DNA of 64,000 nucleotides, from assembly GCF_001522545.3 (NCBI RefSeq), contig NC_031797.1:3311961-3375960 (forward strand), read 5' to 3'. The translations under genes were made by a program, and so were the position numbers. Position 1 is the stretch's first letter, and the number at the start of each line of letters is the position of its first letter. The stretch is from Parus major. Lineage: Eukaryota > Chordata > Aves > Passeriformes > Paridae. Below the pieces are notes generated by a model. That model did no database searches and had not been told where the DNA came from. It worked only from the letters and a program-made list of their open reading frames with translations. Positions 1 to 13,235 of the stretch are shown in pieces.

Positions 1-105
1 NNNNNNNNNNNNNNNNNNNNNNNNNNNNNNNNNNNNNNNNNNNNNNNNNNNNNNNNNNNNNNNNNNNNNNNNNNNNNNNNNNNNNNNNNNNNNNNNNNNN
101 NNNNN
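1..105. other. Assembly gap (N)
   Basis: 105 unknown bases, followed directly by a short (GGAA)n run, so the gap probably falls in a simple repeat. Confidence 0.95.
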
Positions 106-127
106 GGAAGGAAGGAAGGAAGGAAGG
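106..127 (+). repeat. (GGAA)n microsatellite
   Basis: Five GGAA tetramers follow the leading gap. The true length is unknown because the array runs into N. Confidence 0.85.
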
Positions 128-560
128 ACACGGTGACACCACATCCCTGTCCTTGCCACATTTCCTTCACATTGCTTCTCCCTCCCATGCATCTCCTCCT
201 CTCCAATCTATTTCTTCACGTGTGTCTCCTCCTCTCCAATGTTTCCAAACAGTTTTCTACATGAGATTGTAATTATTGTGTGAAACATTTAAAATTTTTA
301 TTTAAGCCTTTCAAAGCTGTGTAGCCTCTCAACGAGACACGTCTTTGGCTTTGCCAGTTTCTTCTTTCAATACAGAAGTTTTTACTGCTGAAGGCATTCT
401 CACCTTTGTCAAACCTCAGGATGGGCTTTTAAAGATATCAGTCTTTAGGAATACGGATTGAGCAAAGACCTTTCGTCGTTGAAGAAAACTTTGTTGCTTT
501 GCCTACTTCTCACCATCATCTCCCAAGCGCGTGTAGGACAACACTGCAAGGAGGCGTCTG
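128..560. other. Non-coding flank upstream of the CIRBP promoter
   Basis: Ordinary AT-moderate sequence with pyrimidine-rich stretches (about 170-240). I see no exon, RNA gene or recognisable repeat in it. Confidence 0.6.
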
Positions 561-1164
561 AAGGGATCATTCCCCACGGGACAGGGCGGAGAGCGGCAGC
601 CCCAGGTGCCAGTTCGCGGGGACAGGACAGGCTCCCTGAGCGGGGCGGTGACCGGATGGGCCGCAGCGGGAGGAGCCGCCTGGGCCCGGCCGGGGGCAGC
701 GCTCGGCGCCCAAGATGGCGGCGGCCCCTGAGGCGGCCCTTTGTCTGCGGCCGCCACCGCAGTGCGAGAAGGGCGCGAAACTGGGCCAGCGTGGACACGC
801 CCCCTTCGCCAGGGGGGCGGGGCGGAAGCGCCCTCGAGCCAATCAGCGGCCTCCACTTCCTTCCCTCTCACAGGGGCGCTCCCGCCCGCCTCCGCGCGCG
901 CAGCCAATGGGCGCCGTCCGCCGCGACCCGCCCCCACGTGGGTGGAGGGGGCGGGGCCACGCTGAGGTTTTGTTTGCGCGCTCTTGTCTTCCCCTCCCGC
1001 CGCGGCTCATTAATATTAATGAAATCCCGCCCAATCGGGTGGTGCAGCGGCGGCAGCGCTTTGGTGACGTATCGCCCCGCCTTGCAGCGGGATTCATCTG
1101 CATATTCATGAGATAGGCGGGATGAGGCGCGGGCGTTTATAAGGCGCCGCCCCGCCAGGCTCGC
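560..1164 (+). promoter_or_regulatory. CIRBP: CIRBP CpG-island promoter
   Basis: The region is strongly GC- and CpG-rich. Motifs visible on the + strand: a YY1-type AAGATGGCGGC at 712-722, CCAAT boxes at 839-843, 904-908 and 1031-1035, a CACGTG E-box at 935-940, a GC box near 950, a CRE-like TGACGTA at 1065-1071, and a TATA-like TTTATAA at 1136-1142 about 25-30 bases before the likely transcription start. The distal YY1 motif could also serve a divergent transcript. The island continues through exon 1 into intron 1. The motifs are seen directly; their use is inferred. Confidence 0.8.
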
Positions 1165-1221
1165 CGTACATTTCGCTGAGGCTTTGAAGTGTCTTGTGGA
1201 TCTCGTACCGCCGGGGCATCG
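1165..1221 (+). other. CIRBP: CIRBP exon 1 (5' UTR, non-coding)
   Basis: The exon ends at a good donor (CATCG then GTGAGC at 1222). Its start is estimated from the TATA-like box at 1136-1142 and is not exact. It has no start codon; translation begins in exon 2. A CCCCGCC motif around 1149 resembles the mild-cold-responsive element reported for mammalian Cirbp, but short GC-rich motifs occur by chance in such DNA. Confidence 0.7.
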
Positions 1222-1929
1222 GTGAGCGCCGTCGTGCGGGGCGGCCGCGACCGCACCAGGCCGGGTGGGCCGCGGCGAGCGGAGCCGTGTCTCAGGGGCG
1301 GAGGGCCGGGTCCCGCGGGAAGTTGGGCCGCGGTTCCCGACTTACCGATCGGTGCCCTCTGCGGGCACGGGGGTCGCGGCGGAGCGGGCCCGGCTGGGCC
1401 GTGTGGGGGAAGGGGCCGCGGCGGGGGGAAAGGCGCGCGCGGAAACAAAATGGCGACGGGCTTCGGCCGTGCAAAATGGCGGCGGGCGGGAGGGAGGGGG
1501 CGACGGGCGCGCTGGGCAGGGAAGGCCGGTAGGGGGCGCGGCGGGATGCGCATGCGCGTTGGGCCCTGAGGGGCGAGGGCCGTGACCGGGGGTCCCACCG
1601 GAGGCTACCGGGGCCTGGCCGCGGGTTCTGCCGGAACCCGGCCCGGCTGCCGGTTCTGCCGGAGCCCGGCCGCGATGCTGCTCCCCTGCCGTTGGCTTTG
1701 AGCCTTGCAGAGCCCTGGGTGGGCCTTCGCTCCCGGCCACCCTGAGGGAGATCCCCTCGGAAGGCTGGAAGACCACATAAGGCGAGGGCTCAGTGGCGCA
1801 TAAGGCGTCCGGGCGATTGAGATCACATCGCTGTTATTACCGGTGGTGTTAGAAGGATTTAATGTTTCAGGCCTCGCGGGGATTATGTCGGATTTTTGAG
1901 TCGCTGACTCGCTTCTGTTGGATTGGCAG
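1222..1929 (+). other. CIRBP: CIRBP intron 1, with two YY1-type motifs
   Basis: This intron runs from GTGAGC at 1222 to the TTGGCAG acceptor at 1929. Its first half is CpG-island sequence and holds AAAATGGCG at 1447-1455 and at 1473-1481, both on the + strand. YY1 sites of this type are common just downstream of transcription starts of housekeeping-like genes. Long open frames here are a by-product of GC content. Confidence 0.75.
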
Positions 1930-1935
1930 GTCAGA

Positions 1936-3523
<1,588 letters not shown>

Positions 3524-4283
3524 AAATCCTTCCTGACTCAAGATCGTCCTTCCAATGGCTGTATTTATAAAGATTTTTGGAGCTTCGCTGAAATGGTTAT
3601 TGTGTAGTACATCTTACTTGTATTTTCACTTTTGTAGTATTATCAGTTCTGATCTTGTCATACACAGCCTGGCAGCTTCTGAGACGAGACTGTCTGATTA
3701 GACTGTCTTGGAGAAAGCTCTGCTTTCAAGTGGTTTTAATCTTTTTTGAAAGCACTTCAGATTTTATTTTGTCCTCTCATGAATGAGCCAAGGTGTTCGT
3801 TTCTGGTTTTGTTTTTTTTTTTTTTTAAACTTGGGGCCCCAATTCAGTTTCTTTTGAGCTAGAAAGGACCTTGTACCAATGTTCACTGGAAGCTGAACAA
3901 GCTGTGGACTTTTTTTCTTTTTTTTTTTTTTTTTCTCAAGTGCATTACCTTCGTCTTTTGTAACATTCCTTTAGTGTAGCAAGGTAGGAATGCAGCCTGG
4001 GTTCCGTTGGAAGGCAAACCACCTTGATATATCTAAAGAGAAACGTGCTTGTATGTTCAACCCGCATAACGGTATTCTTACTGTTGTAATGATGTAAATG
4101 ACCCAGAACTAGACTTGCAAACTTACCATAAAGAGGTTCTTGAAAATGTTTATTTATATTGTCCTTTTTTACTGGAAGACATATGCATATTCCATTGCTG
4201 TTGTATTTGAAGTGGTAAAGGATTCCTGTATACAGTTTTCTTTGGCTTTACGAAGCCTATTAAAAGACCGTCTGAAATGAACT
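3524..4283 (+). other. CIRBP: CIRBP 3' UTR
   Basis: The sequence after the TAA stop is AT-rich with long poly-T tracts (about 3811-3827 and 3910-3935) and ends at an ATTAAA signal. It includes a good internal donor-like CAAG/GTAGGAA near 3982, which would allow a 3'-UTR intron to the exon-like segments downstream. The end at about 4283 is estimated from the signal position. Confidence 0.75.
4259..4264 (+). terminator. CIRBP: CIRBP poly(A) signal ATTAAA
   Basis: An ATTAAA hexamer lies about 735 bases after the stop codon and is followed by T/G-containing sequence. It is the best proximal signal for the main short transcript. Confidence 0.7.
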
Positions 4284-5418
4284 CTGCTCCTGACATTTAC
4301 ATTTCATTGCACAACACAACCCTTGGAGACGAAGAACAGTCTTGGGAGCGAGAGGAGATCAGGGACAGTGGCAGAGCCAGCCGGACAATTGCCTGGCCGC
4401 TGGAATTTAAATCCTAAAATCGGTCTTGACATCTGAATTGGCCAACAAATTCCACTTAGAAATAGTCAAAACTTGTCTATAGAGGCTGGACGTACAAACC
4501 TGAGGGCGTGCTAGGAGTGAAGTGCAGTTGGAATGTTAGGAAGGATAATGGATGTTTCCTCCAAAGCTGCTGTAGCCTACACTGGGAAGCTGTAGAGAAG
4601 AGCCAAGTGCTGTAGTCCCTGGGCTGTTCCCTGCGTGCCGAGCGCGTGTGCGATGTAGGGGAATGCCGGGCTTAGCTTAGCTGTGTCATTGCTTACAAGT
4701 TCTAAGAATTCTTTGCTAGCAAATGGAAACTGCAGTGTCCTTGGAGAAAAGAAGTGTTGTGCCTCCAACAGAAACCTCTGAGACGAGAGCTGCTCTCTTG
4801 GCTAGTTCATATGTGGAAATAGTCCTGTAATTCGAGGTAACTCCTTTTGCTCATGTCCGCATCCTTCCTCTTGTTGAGAGCTCATTTGAAAGTCTAATGT
4901 ACCTGTGAAATATTCCTTTTGACAATTTTGGTCAGCTGCTGGAAAAACGTTTAACCCATGCCGTATGCAACCTTTGGCTTGTGGCACACCTTGAGTTCCA
5001 CAGATCAGAGTTGGGCATGCAGCCGTGTCTTGCTGTAGGTACGGAAGCAAGATTGGAACGAACTCCCTGACTCGATATGTGTTCATCTATTGAGACTCTT
5101 CCTAGACTTCATTAAGTTGCTCACTTTAATTGTAGCTTTCTTTGCCATCCTACTTGTTGCCATTAACTTTTTCCCATGGCCCACACTTCCTAAGCAGCCA
5201 TGTCCAAGTGTTAACTCTCTGCTTAGGGGATCCAATCCATGGGCTGGCTGAGCACGGGCAGCAGCCGGCCCGGAACAGTTTTCCCAGACTGTGCTTTGTG
5301 GTGTGATGGGTTCAGCGATGGCTTGTGAGACCCTCGTGCGCTGTGAGCTGTGTGGGGAGGTTGGGGGCGAGAGCAGCCTCTGCCCAGGGCTCCTGTTAAT
5401 GCCTCTCTGCTTTAGCAG
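4284..5418. other. CIRBP to FAM174C spacer, proximal part
   Basis: No gene, RNA or named repeat recognised. Open frames on the minus strand have no splice structure or recognisable protein motif. The part from about 5200 becomes GC-richer and ends in a pyrimidine tract and acceptor for the exon-like segment at 5419. Confidence 0.5.
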
Positions 5419-5511
5419 GCTGAAAGGACCCGGCACACGCCTCGGAGGCCCAGCGGATCCTGAGCGAGCAGAGCTGCGTTCCAGGCATGCAGGAGCAAGT
5501 TTGCCAACCAG
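5419..5511 (+). other. Candidate alternative CIRBP exon (93 bp)
   Basis: The segment is preceded by a pyrimidine-rich tract with a tandem TTTAG/CAG acceptor (5411-5418) and followed by CCAG/GTAACA at 5512. Its length is a multiple of three. Joined to CIRBP exon 6 (phase 1) it gives an immediate stop (GGC TGA), with the next junction about 90 bases later. Joined to exon 5 (phase 2) the frame stays open into the next candidate exon. Alternative 3' ends of CIRBP are known in mammals; that this is their equivalent is inference. Confidence 0.4.
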
Positions 5512-5643
5512 GTAACATCCCTTTCCTGAGCTTTTTTTTCTTTGCTGTGCCCCTGTTCTGTAGCTCTAAGTGGTGCAGGTAATCCTGTTCCATTCCTGTA
5601 TTTTTATCCACTTTCCAATTCTCTTGTCTCCATTTCATTTCAG

Positions 5644-5775
5644 CACTGAGACACGTCAGAGAAGACAGAAGGACAGACACCGGAGTGGGGAGCTGAAGAA
5701 CTCAGAGCAGTGGTGTTACTCACATTTACATGAACTGAGTCAATCAAGCCAGAATAAAACACTTGAGATGTGGAA
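5644..5775 (+). other. Candidate alternative CIRBP terminal exon
   Basis: Begins after a long pyrimidine tract and TTTCAG (5643) and contains AATAAA at 5753-5758. With the preceding 93-bp segment in phase 2, the frame is open from 5419 through 5511/5644 to a TGA at 5915-5917, past this poly(A) signal. A later AATAAA lies at 6620-6625. The 3' limit given is estimated. Confidence 0.35.
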
Positions 5776-6999
5776 AAAACAAATCTCTGTGGTACTTCTT
5801 GTGGGAAACAGAGTATTTCTGGCAAAAATATGTCTGGGGCACAACCCAGTTCAGAGCACAGAACAAACCACCACCGTGGTGCTTGGAGGTGGACACATTT
5901 TGTTTCGAGCAGATTGATATGTGATCCTCATGGAAGATGAGGTCTTGTTGCTGGTTAAATCCCAAAAATGTGGCAGCTCAATAATGAGGAGGATTTGTCT
6001 TGGGAGAGGCTGACACTGAATGCATTTCTGGCAGGAGATTGCAGGATGAGAGCACTGAGAGTTTTTGATGATCTCAGCTGTTCCTGCCATTTTTGGGTTT
6101 TTTGTTTTTGTTTTTTTTTTGTAAGGAAGAGTCAATTGCTTCATCCTGCCCTTTTCTCCCCATTTTTTTTAACTGATAAACTCAGAATTTGGTGATGGGC
6201 TTACTCAGGAGCCCTGAGGACTTGCCCAAGAGCCATCAGTTCCCCATTTTCTACTGATAAAGAGTCTCCAGACATTCCTGCCTGCAGGAGGGGATTATTG
6301 AGCTCACTTCACAAAACCTACTTTTCCTCCTTTAACCTTTTTCAAATTATCTAAGTGAAGCAGCATTTAAAAAAAGCAATCAGCCATGACACACTTCTGG
6401 GGGTTGTACTGAGCAATTCACCAGTGAGGATTTTTGCATCTTAATGCAGGAGGATATTAAATATAATGAAGGCTGAGGAGTGTGTGAAGTCTTCACTGAT
6501 AAGAATGCAGTCAGGTGAGGCTTAAATGAATTCAGGCTGAAAATACTTACAAATAATGCTTTGTGAGACCTCCCTAAATAGGATACTTAGACGCAGGCAG
6601 AAATAATGAACAGGTGCAAAAATAAAGCCTGGTTGGAGGTGCTGTTATTTTTGGCATTGCTAATTATGGCAATGAGTTAATGATACCTTCCTGGGATGGG
6701 TGAGGGAATCGCTGGATGTGGAACCCAGTGTCGTCATCGGGAAAGTGTTTGGGTGCCGTGGGTCTGACGTGAGCTTGGATGACCCAGTTTTATCCAAAAT
6801 GCCCTTTTTAAAAAGTAAATCCTGTGTGTCCAGACAGCTTAAGTCGTTCCCTGAGGAAAAATGGGGAAATGGAGCAGGGCTGAAGGGCGGTGACTGAGTC
6901 CTGGGCAGCTGGAAATGTCTGCAGAGGAAAAAAGTGGAGGACAGAAATCCTGGAAATGCTCCAAGTGCTCCTGTTTCCAGCTGTGCTCACCGTGCCGTT
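5776..6999. other. CIRBP to FAM174C spacer, distal part
   Basis: AT-rich non-coding sequence. The block 6360-6700 (several TAAT/ATTA cores, TTAATGCAGG, AATAATGAAC) has the texture of conserved non-coding DNA. No gene or named repeat is seen. GC content rises sharply after about 6980, where the tandem array begins. Confidence 0.5.
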
Positions 7000-7000
7000 C

Positions 7001-7340
7001 CCTGAAGGGAGGGGGAGAGCCCTGAGGGGGAAATGGCGGCTCTGGGGGAGAAGGTCCTGCTATGAGGGGAAAATAGCGACACTGAGGGAGAAATGACGAC
7101 CCTCATGGAGAAATGGTGGCCTTGAGGGAGGAAGGACAGCCCTGAGGGGGAAATGGCGGCTCTGAGGGAGGAATGAGAGTCCTCAAGGGGCAATGGCGGC
7201 CCTGAGGGAGGAAGGATGACCCTGAGTGGAAAATGGCGTCTGTGACGGACGGGGTGTTGCAGTGAGGGAGAAATGGCGGCCCCGCCGAGCTGGCCGCAAC
7301 CCCGAGGGCACAACAATGACCCTGAGGGTAAAATGTCGGA
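7001..7340 (+). repeat. 20-bp minisatellite with YY1-like motifs upstream of FAM174C
   Basis: Seventeen units of exactly 20 bp, with no length drift, have the consensus CCTGAGGGGGAAATGGCGGC. AAATGGCGGC is perfect at 7031-7040, 7151-7160 and 7271-7280, and near-perfect at 7111 (AAATGGTGGC), 7191 (CAATGGCGGC) and 7231 (AAATGGCGTC). The YY1 consensus is AANATGGCGGC. The array ends 160 bp before the FAM174C start codon, so it occupies the promoter and perhaps the 5' UTR. In-frame ATGs inside it are repeat-derived and are not the preferred start. Confidence 0.9.
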
Positions 7341-7500
7341 GCCCCGCGGCGGCTCCGTGAGCGGGTCACGGCCGGCCCGGAACAGCGCAGCCCCGGAACC
7401 CGCGAGCGGCTCCGCGGGGCCCGGGCGGTGCCTGAGCCGTGCGCACCGTCCCGGCGCCTTCCTGCGGCCGCCGCTCCCGCTCCGCCGCCCCGGCCCGGCC

Positions 7501-9143
<1,643 letters not shown>

Positions 9144-12100
9144 ATGACTCGGGATCAGCAGCACTGCCTGGAATGGTGGAGGATCCAGTCCCAGTGGAAT
9201 CTCCAGTGCTCAAGTTTTATATCTGCTTACAGTGACTTAATTAACAGTTGGAGCCCTTCCATAGCTGGGACAGGGGAGAGGGGACCAAACCTGTTTTCTT
9301 CACGTGCATTCTTGGGGACATTTCTGGGGAAGGATGGGAGCTCTTCACTGCATAGGTAAGGGAGAGGTAAGGGAGAGGTAAGGGAGATGCTCCTGGATGA
9401 TTTTCAGCAGCTGAAATCTGAGCCCGAGAGCTGCCCCTGTGCCTCATATCCCTCTCTCTTTGCCCTGGAAGCATCAGATTCCTTTTCCAGGCTGATCCTC
9501 TTTCCTTCCTGCAGTATCAGGTTACTTCTTTGGGAAGTGTCTCTGTAATCTGCTCCTGGGAGGAGCTGGGAGAGCTCTCGGTGTCTGTTACTCAAACGGG
9601 GGTGGGAGGGTGATAGTTCAGACAGAACAGCTTTGGGAATGAGTTAAACGAGTTAAATTTTGCAGGATTGGCAGTTACTGGGATAATCCAAGTAATTCAT
9701 GGGTTTACAGACATGGTTACGAATGAAAGGGGCCACAACCCAAAGGAATATTTCTCCAAAAGAGCCACCAAAAGGACTGGGAATGCCTGGACTCTGCCCA
9801 GCCCCTGTGGTGAGTTCTCCAGGGACATGTGTGACATCTGCCAAGCTCTGGAGTTTGTGATACCTGAGGAAGAGCCAGGTGTGAGCCAGGAGCAGCTGAT
9901 GACTGGAAAAGGGGGGACCCCAGCCCCTCTGGACTGTGATTCAGGGTTATCTCCTCTCAAGGACCCCGGAGTTTCGTTCCCTTGGCTGGTACTCAGCCAG
10001 GATCTTTCCTGCAGCCCATTGTTATGTGCATATTTGGGATCTGATCGTGTAGGACCAAAGGTGAATGTGTCAGGAGGTTGTTGTTGGGTGCATCTGCTGC
10101 TAAAGCAGTGAAATCTGCTCGCCAAGTGCTCCTGCCCGTGGCCTTTTCCTGGAAACTGGCAGCACATCCTTAAATCCCATTTCCCCACCCAAGCTGGTAG
10201 TGCCTTTGTTTGGAGAACCCGAGGGATTTGCCCTGTGGGCAGGGAGGGTCCCTGTGGCACCTTTAGGGTGAATATTTAGAATATCTTTGGAATGTCTCTG
10301 ACTCCTTTCCTTTGGCTTGCAAATCCCCTGTGGATCAGGGGCACCGCTGAGAGGGGACAGGGATGTGCTGATCAGGGAGAGGCTGGGGGCTGGCAGCTGC
10401 TGCAGGATCTCCAGAGGCAGCTGAGGGAGTGCTGTGATCCTGTGCTTTGTCTGTTCAGGACAAGTGAGGTTCCCTGGAGAGATCCCACCTCCGTGGCAGC
10501 TCTGTCTTGCATGTGCACAAAGAATTTTAAAACACATATATATATATATTTTTAATAAGGTTGCCTGTTCGCACACAGTGCTTGGATGTGCCCTGTTTTC
10601 CTGTTTTCCTGTCCATTGGATCGTTTCACACCTATTTTGGGTGTTCCCTGCTTGTTGTAGCTGCTGCAGAGGTTCCATGTGGGAGTTGCTGGGATGATCC
10701 TGATCCTGCAGGGCTGCATGTGCTGGTAATTCCCTGGCTCTTCTATTCCCTCTGGAATGTTCCCTGTGCTGTTAAAGCCAGATGGGCCCAACTGTCCCAA
10801 TCCACTGCCATGCTCAGTGTTTGACCAGCACATTCCTCATCCTTTACCTGGAGTGATGAACCTGAGCATTCCTCAGGCTCCCCTCTTGTTGGACAGGTGG
10901 GGTTTGCATTTCTCAAGTTTCCTCACCTCGCAGGAGTGGAGCATTTGTTAAATGATTCGCATCAGAGGGAACCTCAAGCAGTAGATCCTGCCCTGAAAAT
11001 AATTCTGGAATTAATTTTGGCTGGAGCAGATGTGTTTGAGCAGGGAAAGGCCTGGAGCAGGTCATGAGGTGCCTGGGCTGTGCTGTGTGGGTACCAGAGA
11101 AGGAAATTGAGGTGCCAGCCTGGAATTTCTACACCACTTCCATGTTTTCAGAGTCCTGCTGGCTTTAAAGTCCTTTAAATCTTGCTGACCTTTAAAGGGT
11201 GCAGGGTACAAAGGTACTTGTGGGGCTGTCACTTGTCCTGGTCTTGGCCTGGAGACAGGTTGGAGCTGTAATCAGAGAAGCTGAAATCTCTGAAGCTGTT
11301 TCCACTTCCATCCTGCCCCTTGGCAGCAGCTGGCATCTGGATTTACCCTTTGCAGGCTGTGACATTCCATCCCTGCTCTGCTCTGAGTCCTTGGAGGCCT
11401 TTTCTAAGAGGAGAAAACCAAGTGACAGACCTGAGAGTCCTTGGGGTGCTCAGCATGATCCCATTTCTCTGGGAAGAATCGGCAGGAGCTGTCACTTCCT
11501 GCAGTGTGAGCAGGGCCAGGCCAGGTGTTTTTGGGCTGGATCCTGCAAATAACAGCAGCTTTGAACACCTCACACGACATTTCCACAGAGGAGCAGTTCA
11601 AGTGTTCCTTCCATTACTCTTTCAGTTCCTCCACGTGTATTTGATAACTTTGTTTTAGGTCTTTTTGCACCAGTTGGATCTTCCAGTAGCTTTCCAGTTT
11701 TAGTTTTTCAGGCTAAACATGGGAATGCAAACAGAGCTGCCTGTGCCTGGCCCTGGGCAGGCTGAAGCCTCACCAGCCACTGCTGCACTTTTCTTTCTCC
11801 TGGATGAATCAGGGTGTTGGTGGAGGCTCCACGTGCCTGTTGGTCTGCAGGATTCCTGCTCATCCCAGCCCAAAGGAGCCACGACCCGTAACACCAGCGT
11901 GCGTCACGACTGACAACAACAGTCTGCTCTGAATTACGCCAAAGCCAATTTCCCAAAGTTTACATCATCCTTCTGTTATCTTGGAGGCTTTCTGGGATGC
12001 TCTGCTGCTGTTACTGGCCTGCCCAAACCGACTGGGCCATCTGCAGGGTTAATGGGATCCGTGGGATCCATGGGAGCGGGGTGAGATCAGCTCTGTGGGT

Positions 12101-12195
12101 TTTGTTCTGTGCCTGGGATGGGACCTGCAGCACTGGGAGTGCTGGGAGTGGGAATCAATAAACAATAAAATAAATAAAACTTGAGCACGCTGTTG
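9144..12195 (+). other. FAM174C: Probable FAM174C 3' UTR and downstream region
   Basis: About 3 kb of non-coding sequence runs to a dense AATAAA cluster at 12157-12178. Small repeats inside it are a GGTAAGGGAGA triplication (about 9354-9388) and a short (TA)n at 10538-10549. No coding exon is recognised. That the whole span is one 3' UTR is inferred; earlier polyadenylation is possible. Confidence 0.4.
12157..12178 (+). terminator. FAM174C: Cluster of four AATAAA poly(A) signals
   Basis: AATAAA occurs at 12157, 12164, 12169 and 12173 within 22 bases. This is the strongest poly(A) signal cluster on the + strand downstream of FAM174C. Confidence 0.6.
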
Positions 12196-12320
12196 TCTGA
12201 ACTCCCCAAGGAGCAGCTCATGTTTCACCCTCCTGGAGCTGCTGATCTGGTTTTAAACAGCCCCTGGCCCTGTATCCATCCATGGTTTTCTTGTCATTGC
12301 AGCATCCCCTCCCTCGTGCC

Positions 12321-12432
12321 TGGAACCACTGGAATAATGCATTGGAACCACTGGAATAAAGCATTGGAACCACTGGAATAAAGCATTGGAACCACTGGAA
12401 TAAAGCATTGGAACCACTGGAATAAAGCATTG
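12321..12432 (+). repeat. 22-bp tandem array, AATAAA in nearly every unit
   Basis: Five near-identical units of TGGAACCACTGGAATAAAGC plus AT. AATAAA falls at 12355, 12377, 12399 and 12421; the first unit has AATAAT at 12333. The long minus-strand frames across it are repeat artefacts. Confidence 0.95.
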
Positions 12433-12595
12433 CAGCCCACCCATCCCTCCCTGCTCTGTGCAGGGGCTGCTGAGCCCACGGGGTGAGGCTGCTCTGGTGG
12501 GCTCACACATTTGTGGAGTCCTTTGGGTTTTCCCCACCTTGCTCCTGCTCACAGGACAGTGACACCGTGCTCTCAGGGCTGCTGCTCACCTTGTG

Positions 12596-12735
12596 ACCCA
12601 GCTGGAAGTGTCCAAGCCCAGCTTGGATTGAGCTCAGAGCAATCTGGTCTATGGAAGTTGTCCCTGTCCGTGGCAGGGGGTGGAATGAGGTGAGCTTTAA
12701 GGTCCCTTTCAAACCATTCTGTGGTTCTGTGATTC
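12596..12735 (+). mobile_element. CR1 LINE 3'-end fragment
   Basis: Matches the CR1 3' end: an Asn/Trp-type AGCAATCTGGTCTA stretch, GTCCCTGTCCGTGGCAGGGG, then AAGGTCCCTTTCAAACCATT and a degenerate TTCTGTGATTC terminal repeat. The strand is set by that ending. Confidence 0.85.
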
Positions 12736-12929
12736 TTCAGTCATCTCTGGATTGATTTCAGTTTTCTGAAGTCTCCTTTCTCCCTCTTCTCACATGAATC
12801 CCTTCTCTTGTACAGAAGACCAAATAAGGTCCCTGTGAGGCCAATTCCAGGCTCTCCACGGCCGCAGAACCAAATTCCATTTTGCTTATTTGGGAGTGAG
12901 GAGGGAGTGGCTGTTCCCTGGATCATTTA

Positions 12930-13235
12930 ATCACAGAATCTCCTGAGCTGGAAGGGATCCATAAGCATGGAGTCCAACTCCCAGCCCTGCACAGACCCCC
13001 CAACAATCCCACCCTGAGCATCCCTGAGAGCGCTGTCCAAACGCTCCTGGAGCTCTCGGGGCCGGGGACCATTCCCTGGGGAGCCTGGGCAGTGCCAGCA
13101 GCCTCGAGGGGAAAATCCTCTTCCTAATATCTGACCCTAAACCTGCCCTGACACAGCTCCAGCCGTTCCCTCAGCTCCTGCCCTTTGTCCCACAGAGCAG
13201 AGATCGAAGCTGCCCCTCGGGAGTCCCCGAGTCTC
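12930..13235 (-). mobile_element. CR1 LINE 3'-end fragment, antisense
   Basis: Begins AATCACAGAATCTCCTGAGC with TGGAAGGGATCC and GTCCAACTCC, the reverse complement of the CR1 terminus, and continues through a CR1 3'-coding remnant (for example TGACACAGCTCCAGCCGTTCC). It is the longest minus-strand CR1 copy in the window. Confidence 0.85.

Noticed and set aside
458..1111. 217-codon frame over the CIRBP promoter
   Set aside because: It lies in the CpG island upstream of the TATA-like box and is not preserved as any known protein; high GC explains its length.
7273..7500. N-terminal extension of FAM174C from in-frame ATGs at 7273 or 7333
   Set aside because: The ATGs lie in the 20-bp array or at its edge, and the extension would place about 56-76 residues before an obvious signal peptide. 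The family starts directly with the signal peptide, as from 7501.
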